A DNA stretch of 64,000 bases. It comes from Sphingomonas pokkalii (GTDB lineage: Bacteria; Pseudomonadota; Alphaproteobacteria; Sphingomonadales; Sphingomonadaceae). Location: contig NZ_QENQ01000001.1 in assembly GCF_003096275.1 (NCBI RefSeq), forward strand, positions 334,024 through 398,023, given 5' to 3'. Every line of letters starts with the position of its first letter. The first letter of the stretch is position 1. The notes under the pieces are model-generated. The model worked only from the letters and a program-made list of their open reading frames with translations, did not search any database and was not told the origin of the DNA. The position numbers and the translations under genes are program-made. This document shows, in pieces, positions 45,016 to 53,350 of this stretch.

Positions 45016-45623
45016 TGTTCACCGGAATCGTAAGCGATGTCGGCACGATCGACGCCGTGGAGCGCCAGGGCGACCTGCGCGTGCGCGTGTCGACGGCCTA
45101 TCCCACCCATGAGATCGATCTCGGCGCCTCGGTCGCCTGTTCGGGCGTGTGCCTGACGGTGGTCGACAAGGGCCCCGGCTGGCTCGACTTCGACGTGTCG
45201 GGCGAGACCGTCTCGCGCACCGCCGACGACCAGTGGACCGCCGGCCGCAAGCTCAACCTGGAACGCGCGCTGCGCCTGGGCGACGAGCTGGGCGGGCATA
45301 TCGTCACCGGCCATGTCGACGGCATCGGGCGGGTGAAGCTGGTCGAGGCGATCGAGGGCTCGCACCATGTCGTCATCGCGGCGGGGCCCGAAATCGCGCC
45401 GTATGTGGCGCCCAAGGGCTCGATCACCGTCGACGGCGTGTCGCTGACGGTCAACGCGGTGGACGATACGCCCGAGGGCGTCGAGTTCCATCTCAACATC
45501 ATTCCCCACACCGCTACGGTCACCACCTTCGCCACGCTGGCGGAGGGGCAAGCGGTCAATCTGGAGATCGACGTGCTGGCGCGTTATCTCCAGCGCATGG
45601 AGGCATTGCGTGCCAAAGGCTGA
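45015..45623 (+). CDS. ribE: riboflavin synthase alpha chain
   Basis: The 202-residue enzyme joins two lumazine molecules to make riboflavin. It has two tandem lumazine-binding barrels: MFTGIVSDVGTI...VACSGVCLTVV and GGHIVTGHVDGIGRV...GSITVDGVSLTVN. Both halves are complete. The start overlaps the ribD stop by one base (TGATG), and its own end overlaps the GTG start of ribBX by 14 bases. Confidence 0.96.
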   Translation: MFTGIVSDVGTIDAVERQGDLRVRVSTAYPTHEIDLGASVACSGVCLTVVDKGPGWLDFDVSGETVSRTADDQWTAGRKLNLERALRLGDELGGHIVTGHVDGIGRVKLVEAIEGSHHVVIAAGPEIAPYVAPKGSITVDGVSLTVNAVDDTPEGVEFHLNIIPHTATVTTFATLAEGQAVNLEIDVLARYLQRMEALRAKG

Positions 45624-46746
45624 ACTCGCCGCGCTCAAGCACGGCTTTCTCTCCTCGCCCGAGGAGCTGATCGACGAGGCCCGCAACGGCCGCATGTTCA
45701 TCCTGGTCGACGACGAGGATCGCGAGAATGAAGGCGATCTGGTCATCCCCGCCCAGATGGCGACGCCCGACGCGATCAACTTCATGGCCAAATATGGCCG
45801 CGGGCTGATCTGCCTGGCGATGACCAAGGCGCGCGTCGACCAGCTCGGGCTCGAGCTGATGAGCCGCGCCAACGGCACGCGGCACGAAACCGCCTTCACC
45901 GTCTCGATCGAGGCCAAGGAAGGCGTGACCACCGGCATCTCCGCCGCCGACCGCGCGCGCACCATCTCGGTGGCGATCGACGGTACCAAGGACCGCGCCG
46001 ACATCGTCACGCCGGGCCATGTCTTCCCGCTGGTCGCGCGCGACGGCGGCGTGCTGGTCCGCGCCGGCCATACCGAAGCGGCGGTGGACGTCGCGCGCCT
46101 CGCCGGCCTTAACCCCGCCGGGGTGATCTGCGAGATCATGAAGGACGACGGGACGATGGCGCGGCTCGACGATCTCGTCGGCTTCGCCCAGCTCCACAAC
46201 CTCAAGATCGGCACGATCCGCGACCTGATCGCCTATCGCCGCCGCCACGACCATCTCGTCGAGCAGCGCGCCGAGGCGCGCTTCACCAGCGACTGGGGCG
46301 GCGACTGGCGTGCGCTCACCTTCTGGAACAAGGCGACCGGCAGCGAGCAGATCGCGCTGGTCAAGGGCCGGATCGATCCCGCCAAGCCAACGCTGGTGCG
46401 GATGCACGCGCTGTCGCCCTTTGCCGATCTGTTCGGCGAAGGCGGGGCGCGGGGCCGGCTGCTGCGACGCTCGATGGAGATCATCGGCGCCGAGGGCGCC
46501 GGCGTCATCGTCGTGATCAACCGGCCGCGGCCGGATGCCTTCACGCTGGCGCTGCAGACCCGCAGCGGCGCGATCCCGCCCAAGCCGATGGACGAGCTGC
46601 GCGATTACGGCGTCGGCGCGACCATCCTCACCGAACTCGGCGTGCAGGACATGATCCTGCTCACCAATACCCATCACACGCTGATCGGGCTCGACGGCTA
46701 TGGCCTGTCGATCGTCGGCGAGCGTCCCATCGATTCGGAGCAGTAA
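45610..46746 (+). CDS. ribBX: DHBP synthase with degenerate GTP cyclohydrolase II domain (RibBX type)
   Basis: The 378-residue protein has a complete N-terminal 3,4-dihydroxy-2-butanone-4-phosphate synthase (about residues 10-210; [41 protein letters not shown]). The C-terminal half has the cyclohydrolase II fold but not its zinc cysteines: where GDxxxSxxCDCGxQL is expected there is [20 protein letters not shown]. This half is therefore probably not a GTP cyclohydrolase II. Such RibBX hybrids are known, and a separate RibA is then needed. The GTG start overlaps ribE. Confidence 0.9.
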   Translation: MPKAELAALKHGFLSSPEELIDEARNGRMFILVDDEDRENEGDLVIPAQMATPDAINFMAKYGRGLICLAMTKARVDQLGLELMSRANGTRHETAFTVSIEAKEGVTTGISAADRARTISVAIDGTKDRADIVTPGHVFPLVARDGGVLVRAGHTEAAVDVARLAGLNPAGVICEIMKDDGTMARLDDLVGFAQLHNLKIGTIRDLIAYRRRHDHLVEQRAEARFTSDWGGDWRALTFWNKATGSEQIALVKGRIDPAKPTLVRMHALSPFADLFGEGGARGRLLRRSMEIIGAEGAGVIVVINRPRPDAFTLALQTRSGAIPPKPMDELRDYGVGATILTELGVQDMILLTNTHHTLIGLDGYGLSIVGERPIDSEQ

Positions 46747-47165
46747 TGGCCAGCATCCTCATCGTCGAAGCCCGCTTCTACGAGCATCTCAACGACATGC
46801 TGATCGCCGGCGCCAAGGCGGCGATCGAGGCGGCTGGGCACAAGGCCGAGGTGATCACGGTGCCGGGCGCGCTGGAGATCCCCGGTGCCGTCGCGCTGGC
46901 GGCGGACAGCGGCCGCTACGATGCGTTCGTCGCGATCGGCGTGGTGATCCGCGGCGAGACCTATCATTTCGAGATCGTCGCCGGCGAAAGCGCGCGCGGG
47001 CTGATGGCGCTGTCGATGGACGGGGTCGCGATCGGCAATGGCATCCTGACGGTCGAGAACGAGGCCCAGGCGCTCGTCCGCGCCGACCCGAAGCAGAAGG
47101 ACAAGGGCGGCGAGGCGGCCAAGGCGGCGCTGGCGATGCTCGCGCTCAAGGGCAAGTTCGGCTGA
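46746..47165 (+). CDS. ribH: 6,7-dimethyl-8-ribityllumazine synthase
   Basis: The 139-residue enzyme condenses the RibD/phosphatase product with dihydroxybutanone phosphate to make lumazine. [47 protein letters not shown] and [12 protein letters not shown] carry the active site, including the catalytic His of TYHFE. It is on the short side of the family but complete. The start overlaps the ribBX stop by one base (TAATG), and the stop overlaps the next gene by one base. Confidence 0.95.
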   Translation: MASILIVEARFYEHLNDMLIAGAKAAIEAAGHKAEVITVPGALEIPGAVALAADSGRYDAFVAIGVVIRGETYHFEIVAGESARGLMALSMDGVAIGNGILTVENEAQALVRADPKQKDKGGEAAKAALAMLALKGKFG

Positions 47166-47710
47166 TGCAGGTGCCGGTGCTCGAAACCGAGCGCCTGATC
47201 CTGCGCCAGCACGAGGCCGGCGATTTCGAGGCATGGGCGGCGTTCCATGCCGATCCGGAGGTCATGCGGTTCCTGGGCGGCGTCCAGCCGCGGAGCACCG
47301 CGTGGCGCGGCCTGTGCGGCATGGCGGGCGCCTGGACGATTCGCGGCTTCTCGATGTTCGCGGTCATCGAGCGGGCGAGCGGCCGCTGGATCGGCCGCAT
47401 CGGACCGCATGCGCCCGAAGGCTGGCCCGGGCTGGAAGTCGGCTGGGGCCTGACGCGCGAGGCCGCGGGCAAGGGCTATGCCCGCGAAGCCGCGATCGCC
47501 GCGATCGACTATGCGGTGGACGTGCTCGGCTGGGACGCGGTGATCCACACCATCGATCCCGAGAATGCGGCCTCGATCCGGCTGGCGCAGGCGCTCGGCG
47601 CGGAGAATCGGGGACCCACCCGGCTGCCGGCACCGCTCGAGGAGTTCCGCGTCGATTGCTGGGCGCAGACCGCCGACCAATGGCGTGCCCGCCGCGCGAC
47701 GCTGGACTGA
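47165..47710 (+). CDS. GNAT family N-acetyltransferase
   Basis: The 181-residue protein is a RimJ/RimL-type acetyltransferase. LETERLILRQHEAGDFEAWAAFHADPEVMRFLGG is the family N-terminus, and TREAAGKGYAREAA is the acetyl-CoA loop (Q/RxxGxG/A). The substrate (an amine or protein N-terminus) is unknown. Its start overlaps the ribH stop (TGATG), so it is the last coupled gene of the riboflavin operon, but this alone does not link it to riboflavin. Confidence 0.9.
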   Translation: MQVPVLETERLILRQHEAGDFEAWAAFHADPEVMRFLGGVQPRSTAWRGLCGMAGAWTIRGFSMFAVIERASGRWIGRIGPHAPEGWPGLEVGWGLTREAAGKGYAREAAIAAIDYAVDVLGWDAVIHTIDPENAASIRLAQALGAENRGPTRLPAPLEEFRVDCWAQTADQWRARRATLD

Positions 47711-47714
47711 CGCC

Positions 47715-48203
47715 ATGGACATGCCCCCCTCTCGCTATCGCGTCGAAGAGCGGGGGCGGCGGCTGGTCGTGATCGATCGCGCCAGCGGGCGCGAAGTGTC
47801 TCCCCACAAATCTCTCCTTCCGCTCGCGGGAGGGGTCGACAGTCCGAAGCGGCAGAGACCGGGAGCAGCCGCTCCCCCGTCCCCTCCGCCAAGCGGAAGG
47901 GAGGCGCAGGGCTGGAAGTTCGGATTTCAACAGCGGAAGGCGACGCCCGAAAGCTTCGTCACCCGCAGCTGGTTCGACGCCAAGGCGCCGCGCACGATCA
48001 AGCTCAACTACACCGCCCATTCGCGACTGGCGGCGCTGCGTTTCGGCGGCGCCATCGTGATCGCGCTCCTCGTCGTCGGCTTCATCCTGTTCTGGCCGTG
48101 GTTTCCTTTCACGCTCGCCGTGGTGGCGGCCCCGCAAAGGTCGCGCGCGCTCCTTCGCGAGGCCAGCACCCGCTGGATCGACGGCTTCGATCAGGCGGGC
48201 TGA
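47715..48203 (+). CDS. hypothetical membrane protein with in-frame palindromic element
   Basis: The 162-residue protein starts with a short soluble part (YRVEERGRRLVVIDRASGREV) and has a hydrophobic stretch at about residues 112-145 (likely one or two membrane helices). No named family is recognised. Residues 34-63 are encoded by a G/C-rich palindromic segment (47814-47903) with Pro/Ala/Arg-rich translation, unlike the rest. The gene starts four bases after the acetyltransferase stop. Despite the inserted element the frame stays open to its natural end. Confidence 0.7.
   Translation: MDMPPSRYRVEERGRRLVVIDRASGREVSPHKSLLPLAGGVDSPKRQRPGAAAPPSPPPSGREAQGWKFGFQQRKATPESFVTRSWFDAKAPRTIKLNYTAHSRLAALRFGGAIVIALLVVGFILFWPWFPFTLAVVAAPQRSRALLREASTRWIDGFDQAG
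47814..47903. repeat. palindromic element inside a coding sequence (90 bp)
   Basis: CTCCTTCCGCT (47814-47824) pairs with AGCGGAAGGGAG (47892-47903, one bulge). Inside lie GAGGGGTCGAC facing GTCCCCTCC, and a hairpin GGGAGC-AGCC-GCTCCC (47861-47876). The segment is a multiple of three long and encodes residues 34-63 of the gene at 47715. Its composition resembles the intergenic palindromic repeats of this genome. Confidence 0.75.
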
Positions 48204-49306
48204 AGCGCGGCCTCATCGGCGGTCGGATAGTCGGTATAGCCCTCTGCCCCGCCGACATAGAACAGTTCCTCGCGTTGCGGATTGAGCGGCAGTCGGTCGC
48301 GGAGGCGACGCGGCAGGTCCGGATTGGCCAGGAAGGTGCGGCCGAACGCAATCGCATCCGCCTCGCCCGCATCAAGCGCCGCCTGGGCACTCTCGGCATC
48401 ATAGTCCGAGTTCAGTGCCAGCACCCCGCGATAGACCTTGCGCATCACCGGATGGATCGGCGGCTGGTCCGGCTCGCCCCGGCTGCCGCCCGGACGTGGC
48501 TCGCGCATTTCGAGGAAGGCGACGCCGATCTCGTCCAGCGCGGCGGCGGCGGCCTCGAACAGCGGCGCCGGGTTGCTGTCGTTGACGCCCTGCACCTCAC
48601 CGTTTGGCGACAGGCGCACGCCGGTGCGGTCCGCACCGATCGTGTCGACCACGCGCTGGCTGACCTCCCGCAACAGGCGGATGCGGTTCTCGATCGAGCC
48701 GCCATATTCGTCCTCGCGGAAGTTCGCATTGTCACGCAGGAACTGGTCGATCAGATAGCCATTGGCGGCGTGAATCTGCACCCCGTCGAACCCGGCGCGG
48801 ATCGCGTTCTGGGCGGCGCGTTCATAGTCGGCGAGGATGCCGGGAATCTCGTCGGTGCGCAGCGGGCGCGCCTGGGTGTAGGGGCGCTTGATCTCGCCCG
48901 AATCCTCGGCCGGATAGGTGCGCACCTCGCCGGGTGCGGTCGTGGCGGAGGAAGAAACCGGCGGTTCGCCGCCGAGGAAATCCGAATGGACCAGCCGGCC
49001 CATATGCCAGAGCTGCGAGACGATTCGGCCGCCCGCTTCGTGCACCGCCGCGGTGATCGGCTTCCACGCCTCGACCTGCTCCTCACTCCAGATGCCTGGG
49101 GCATAGGCCCAGCCCAGCCCCTGCTGGCTGATGCCGGTCGCTTCGGTGATGATCAGCCCGGCGCTGGCGCGCTGGCGGTAATAGTCGGCCATGATCGGCG
49201 TCGGCACATGGCCGCGGGTGGAGCGCCCGCGGGTGAGCGGCGACATCCACACGCGATTGGCGGCGTGGATCGCGCCAAGCTGGATCGGATCGAACAGGCT
49301 GGGCAT
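48191..49306 (-). CDS. NADH:flavin oxidoreductase (old yellow enzyme family)
   Basis: The 371-residue FMN-dependent ene-reductase resembles NemA/xenobiotic reductases. MSPLTRGRST (FMN-site Thr), SQLWHMGRLVHSDF, GFDGVQIHAANGYLIDQFLRDNANFREDEYGGSIENR (with the substrate-binding His/Asn pair) and AFGRTFLANPDLPRRL are present. It probably reduces activated alkenes, nitro compounds or nitrate esters using NAD(P)H. The ATG at 49306 follows AGGGAA. Its end overlaps the convergent upstream gene by 13 bases. Confidence 0.94.
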   Translation of the reverse strand: MPSLFDPIQLGAIHAANRVWMSPLTRGRSTRGHVPTPIMADYYRQRASAGLIITEATGISQQGLGWAYAPGIWSEEQVEAWKPITAAVHEAGGRIVSQLWHMGRLVHSDFLGGEPPVSSSATTAPGEVRTYPAEDSGEIKRPYTQARPLRTDEIPGILADYERAAQNAIRAGFDGVQIHAANGYLIDQFLRDNANFREDEYGGSIENRIRLLREVSQRVVDTIGADRTGVRLSPNGEVQGVNDSNPAPLFEAAAAALDEIGVAFLEMREPRPGGSRGEPDQPPIHPVMRKVYRGVLALNSDYDAESAQAALDAGEADAIAFGRTFLANPDLPRRLRDRLPLNPQREELFYVGGAEGYTDYPTADEAALQPA

Positions 49307-49361
49307 TGAAATTCCCTCATGCTGCTTGTGACTTCGGGCAGATAGGGCGCTACAGGGCGCC

Positions 49362-50267
49362 ATGCATCGCAACGCACCGACAACAAAAACTTCCCCGGCG
49401 CGAAGCCATGTTGCGACCGCGCTTGTCGCCGCGCTGATCGCGAACGCCGCGCTCGCCACCGGCCCCTTGTTCGTGCGGATGGCAGATGTGGGGCCGGTAT
49501 CGGCGGCGTTCTGGCGGCTGATCATCGCCACGCCGATCCTGTTCGCGGCCGCTACCGCGATGGGGGAGAAGCCGATCGCCGCCGGGCGCGGGCGCTGGTG
49601 GATCCTCGCCATCGCCGGCGTGGTGTTCGCGCTGGACCTCGCCAGCTGGCATGTCGGCATCGTCCGCACCACGCTGGCCAACTCCACCCTGTTCGGCAAT
49701 TCCGCGTCGCTGATCTTCCCGATCTACGGCTTCGTCGTCGCCCGCGCCTGGCCGAGCAAGACGCAGGGCGCGGCGCTGCTGCTGGCGGGAATCGGTGGCG
49801 CATTGCTGCTCGGCCGTTCGGCCGAGCTGTCGTCGCAGCATCTCGCGGGCGACCTGTTCTGCCTGCTCGCGGGCGTATTCTATGCGGTATATTTCGCCCT
49901 GATGGCGCGCGTGCGGGCGACGATCGCGCCGGTGCCGGCGCTGGCGCTGTCCTCGCTCGCCACCATCCCGCCGCTGCTGGTGATCGCGCTGGCGATGGGC
50001 GAGCAGATCGTGCCGCACCTCTGGTGGCCGCTGCTCGCGCTCGCCATCGTCAGCCAGCTGATCGGGCAGGGCTGCATGATCTATGCGCTCGGCCACCTTT
50101 CGCCGCTGGTGATCGGCATCGCGCTGCTGGTGCAGCCGGCGGTGGGCGCGGCGCTGGGCTGGGTGATCTTCGACGAGAAGCTGGCGGCGGCCGACCTGTT
50201 CGGCGCCGCACTGGTCGCGGCGGCGCTGGTGCTGGTGCGGCAGGGCGCGGTACGGCCCAAGGGGTAG
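49362..50267 (+). CDS. EamA (drug/metabolite transporter) family permease
   Basis: The 301-residue protein has ten membrane helices in two EamA repeats (about residues 15-140 and 155-290). SAAFWRLIIATPIL, TTLANSTLFGNSASLIFPIYGF and SPLVIGIALLVQPAVGAALGW are family patterns. It is expected to move small metabolites; the substrate is unknown. It is divergent from the old-yellow-enzyme gene. Confidence 0.92.
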   Translation: MHRNAPTTKTSPARSHVATALVAALIANAALATGPLFVRMADVGPVSAAFWRLIIATPILFAAATAMGEKPIAAGRGRWWILAIAGVVFALDLASWHVGIVRTTLANSTLFGNSASLIFPIYGFVVARAWPSKTQGAALLLAGIGGALLLGRSAELSSQHLAGDLFCLLAGVFYAVYFALMARVRATIAPVPALALSSLATIPPLLVIALAMGEQIVPHLWWPLLALAIVSQLIGQGCMIYALGHLSPLVIGIALLVQPAVGAALGWVIFDEKLAAADLFGAALVAAALVLVRQGAVRPKG

Positions 50268-50306
50268 GCGGTTGCCGGGGCGCGGCTTCGCGCCTAGATC
50301 AGGCCC

Positions 50307-50963
50307 ATGGATCTCGCCGACGCCACCCTCGACGAACTGCGCGCGGCGCTTGCGCCGGCGCTTGCCGCCAACGCCGCCTTCGATGGCTGGAACGCGCGCG
50401 CGCTCGATGCCACCGCCGACGGCATGGGTGTCGACCGCGACGTGGCGCGGCTCGCCTTTTCGGACGGCCCGCTGGCGATGATCGACGCCTGGTTCGCGCA
50501 TATCGATCGCGCGATGCTCGACGCGCTTTCGCCCGAGACGCTGGCGGGCATGAAGATCCGCGCGCGAATCACTGCGCTGGTCGAGGCGCGGCTGGCGCTG
50601 CTCGCGCCCTATCGCGATGCGCTGCGCCGGGCGCTGGCGATCCTCGCCATGCCGCAGAACCTGGCCAAGGCGAGCAAGCTCGGCTGGCGGGCGGCGGATG
50701 CGATGTGGCGCGCCGCCGGCGATACCGCCACCGACTATAATCACTATACCAAGCGGATGACCCTCGGCAGCATCTATGCGGCGACCATCGCGGTGTTCGT
50801 GCAGGACGATAGCGAGGAATGGGCGGACACCCGCGCCTTTCTGGGCCGTCGCATCGACGGCATCATGCGTTTCGAAAAGGCCAAGGCCGGGTTCGTGAAT
50901 CGCACCAGCAACCGCCCGAGCCTCTCCCGCTTCATCGGCCGACTGCGCTACCCGGCGATCTGA
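50307..50963 (+). CDS. COQ9 family ubiquinone biosynthesis protein
   Basis: The 218-residue helical protein matches the COQ9 lipid-binding family: MKIRARITALVEARLALLAPYRDALRRALAILA in the middle and DYNHYTKRMTLGSIYAATIAVFVQDDSEEWADTRAFLGRRIDGIMRFEKAK towards the end. Mitochondrial COQ9 presents quinone precursors to COQ7. A similar role in alphaproteobacterial ubiquinone synthesis is inferred. No other coq/ubi gene is adjacent. Confidence 0.9.
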   Translation: MDLADATLDELRAALAPALAANAAFDGWNARALDATADGMGVDRDVARLAFSDGPLAMIDAWFAHIDRAMLDALSPETLAGMKIRARITALVEARLALLAPYRDALRRALAILAMPQNLAKASKLGWRAADAMWRAAGDTATDYNHYTKRMTLGSIYAATIAVFVQDDSEEWADTRAFLGRRIDGIMRFEKAKAGFVNRTSNRPSLSRFIGRLRYPAI

Positions 50964-51039
50964 AACGCGCGCCATAGAGCATGTCGGCCGTTGCACAGGC
51001 ACTAGCCATGGGACCGCGTAATTGATAATCGCTCGCAGC

Positions 51040-51318
51040 ATGGACGTTCCCGCTGCGATTTCCGTGCCCATTCACCTCGCGCAACTGCGCCCCCATGCCA
51101 TCGGCACGGTCGCCAAGGTCGAGTGGGATCGCCTGGCCGAACCGGAAGCGCGCCGACTGCGCGAGCTGGGCCTGGATGAAGGCGTGGAGGTGGAACTGCT
51201 GCGCCGCTCCGGCCTGTTCGGGGGGCCGCTCGCCTGCCGCATCGGCCGCATGACCGTGGCGCTGCGCCGACATGTCGCCGCCACGATCCACGTCGCGCTG
51301 CCGGCGGAAGCCGCATGA
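51040..51318 (+). CDS. feoA: ferrous iron transport protein FeoA
   Basis: The 92-residue SH3-like protein assists FeoB in ferrous iron uptake. HLAQLRPHAIGTVAKVE, RRLRELGLDEGVEVELLRRSGLFGGPLACRIG and MTVALRRHVAATIHV are FeoA signatures. The ATG at 51040 is preferred over a TTG six codons earlier. Neither has a clear ribosome site. The upstream bases 51021-51036 contain TTGATAATCGC, which might be part of a Fur or Irr site, but I cannot support that firmly. It overlaps feoB by four bases (ATGA). Confidence 0.93.
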   Translation: MDVPAAISVPIHLAQLRPHAIGTVAKVEWDRLAEPEARRLRELGLDEGVEVELLRRSGLFGGPLACRIGRMTVALRRHVAATIHVALPAEAA

Positions 51319-53171
51319 ACGCAACCCCGCTGGTCGCGCTGGTCGGCAATCCGAATGCCGGCAAGAGCGCTTTGTTCAATGCGCTGACGGGCGCGCGCCA
51401 GAAGGTGGGCAATTATCCTGGCGTGACGGTGGAGCGCCATTCCGGCCGCATGGCGCTGCCCGATGGCCGGCCGATCGAACTGATCGACCTGCCCGGCGCC
51501 TACAGCCTCGATCCCGCCAGTCCCGACGAGCAGGTGACGCGCGATGTGCTGCTCGGCCGCCAGCAGGGCGAGCGGCTGCCCGATGCGATCCTGACCGTGG
51601 TCGACGCTTCCAATCTCGACAACCATCTCCGCTTCACGTTGCAGCTGATCGCGCTGGGCCTGCCGATCGTGGTGGCGCTCAACATGGTCGACCTGGCCGA
51701 ACGCGACGGCCTGAAGCTCGACCCGGAAGCGCTGGAGCGCGAGCTGGGCGTGCCGGTGGTCGCCACCGTCGCCGTGCGCCGCCGCGGGCTCGATGCGCTG
51801 AAGGCGCGCATGGCCGAGATGGTGAAGGGCGTAGCGAAGATCCGCCCTTCGGCGGGCGTGCAACACGATATCGTCCTGCTCCAGCGCCGCGCCCGGCAGA
51901 TCGCCACCGCCGTAACCCTGTCCGAAACCGCCGCCCGACGCTGGACGCACCGGCTCGATGCGCTGTTCCTGCATCCGGTGGCCGGGCCGTTGATCCTGCT
52001 GGCCACCATGTTTCTGATGTTCCAAGCGGTTTTCGCCTGGTCGGAGGTGCCGAAGGGGCTGATCGAGGACGGCATGGCCTGGCTCGGCAGCGAGATCGGC
52101 GCCGCGCTGCCCGATGGGGTGCTCCGATCGCTGATCATCGATGGCGTGATCGCCGGTGTCGGCGCCGTGGTGGTGTTCCTGCCGCAGATCCTAATCCTGT
52201 TCGTGTTCATCCTGGTGCTGGAAGCGACCGGATACATGGTCCGCGCCGCCTTCCTGATGGACCGGGTGATGGCGAGCGTGGGGCTTTCGGGTCGCGCTTT
52301 CATCCCGCTGCTTTCCAGCTTCGCCTGCGCGGTGCCGGGGATCATGGCGACGCGCACCATCGCCGACGAGAAGGATCGCCTTACGACGATCCTGATCGCG
52401 CCGCTGATGACCTGTTCGGCGCGATTGCCCGTCTATACCATCATCATCGGCGCGCTGATCCCCGATCGGGCACTGCTGCCCGGCATCGGGTTGCAGGGGC
52501 TGGTGCTGTTCGCGCTCTATGTCCTCGGCGTCGTCGGAGCGTTCTGCGCGGCGCTGGTGCTGCGGCGGACCGTGACCAGGGGCGCGACCTCCGGCTTCAT
52601 GATGGAGATGCCCAAATATCAGTGGCCGCGGCTGCGCGACGTGTTGCTGGGCCTATGGCAGCGCGCGCTGATCTTCCTCAAGCGTGCCGGCACGATCATC
52701 CTCTACACCACCGTGATCCTGTGGGCGCTGCTGAGCTTCCCCAAGCCGCCCGAAGGCAGCGGCATCTCGAAGGTCGATTATTCGATCGCCGGGCGAATCG
52801 GCAACGGCCTCCAGACGATCGTGGCGCCGATCGGCTTCAACCGCGACATGGCGCTGGCGCTGATCCCGGCGATGGCCGCCCGCGAAGTCGCGGTCGCGGC
52901 GATCGGCACCGTCTATGCGATCGACAATGCCGATGACGACAAGGGCAAGGCGTCGATCACGCAGCAGCTTCAGGCGCATTGGAGCCTGCCGAGCGCGCTC
53001 GCCTTCCTGATGTGGTTCGTGTTCGCGCCGCAATGCATCTCGACCATCGCGGTCACCCGGCGCGAGACCAATGGCTGGAAATGGCCGGCCTTCATGATCG
53101 GCTATCTGTTCGCGCTCGCCTATGTCGCGGCGGGGATCACCTATTGGAGCGCGGTGGGCCTGGGCCTCTGA
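51315..53171 (+). CDS. feoB: ferrous iron transporter FeoB
   Basis: The 618-residue protein joins a cytosolic G domain to an iron-permeation membrane domain. G1 is GNPNAGKSALFNAL, G2 the Thr of YPGVTVER, G3 DLPGAYSL and G4 NMVD. The membrane part (about residues 220-618) has the Gate repeats with FIPLLSSFACAVPGIMATRTI and MAAREVAVAAIGTVYA. It is shorter than E. coli FeoB (773) and lacks the C-terminal FeoC-like extensions. Translationally coupled to feoA. Confidence 0.97.
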   Translation: MNATPLVALVGNPNAGKSALFNALTGARQKVGNYPGVTVERHSGRMALPDGRPIELIDLPGAYSLDPASPDEQVTRDVLLGRQQGERLPDAILTVVDASNLDNHLRFTLQLIALGLPIVVALNMVDLAERDGLKLDPEALERELGVPVVATVAVRRRGLDALKARMAEMVKGVAKIRPSAGVQHDIVLLQRRARQIATAVTLSETAARRWTHRLDALFLHPVAGPLILLATMFLMFQAVFAWSEVPKGLIEDGMAWLGSEIGAALPDGVLRSLIIDGVIAGVGAVVVFLPQILILFVFILVLEATGYMVRAAFLMDRVMASVGLSGRAFIPLLSSFACAVPGIMATRTIADEKDRLTTILIAPLMTCSARLPVYTIIIGALIPDRALLPGIGLQGLVLFALYVLGVVGAFCAALVLRRTVTRGATSGFMMEMPKYQWPRLRDVLLGLWQRALIFLKRAGTIILYTTVILWALLSFPKPPEGSGISKVDYSIAGRIGNGLQTIVAPIGFNRDMALALIPAMAAREVAVAAIGTVYAIDNADDDKGKASITQQLQAHWSLPSALAFLMWFVFAPQCISTIAVTRRETNGWKWPAFMIGYLFALAYVAAGITYWSAVGLGL

Positions 53172-53177
53172 CCGGGA

Positions 53178-53303
53178 TCCTCCCCCGCCAGGGGGAGGTG
53201 GGCTGCGCAGCGGCTCGGAGGGGGAGGACGCACGACGGTCCGCGTGTCGCTTACCGCCCCCTCCGTCGCGCGTCGCGCGCCACCTCCCCCTGGCGGGGGA
53301 GGA
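53178..53303. repeat. intergenic palindromic repeat (CCTCCCCC family)
   Basis: The 24-base arms at 53178-53201 and 53280-53303 are exact reverse complements. Each is itself hairpin-forming (CCTCCCCC...GGGGGAGG), giving a cruciform-like 126-bp element with a GC-rich centre. It occupies the gap between feoB and lysS and could act as a transcription-end structure for feoAB. Confidence 0.9.
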
Positions 53304-53350
53304 CCGTAGGAATTGCATCCCGGCTGCGAAAACGGCAGAGGCAGGGGACT

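Noticed and set aside
51021..51036. Fur or Irr box before feoA (TTGATAATCGC region)
   Set aside because: Only a partial match, without a convincing inverted repeat. Mentioned under feoA but not listed as a site.
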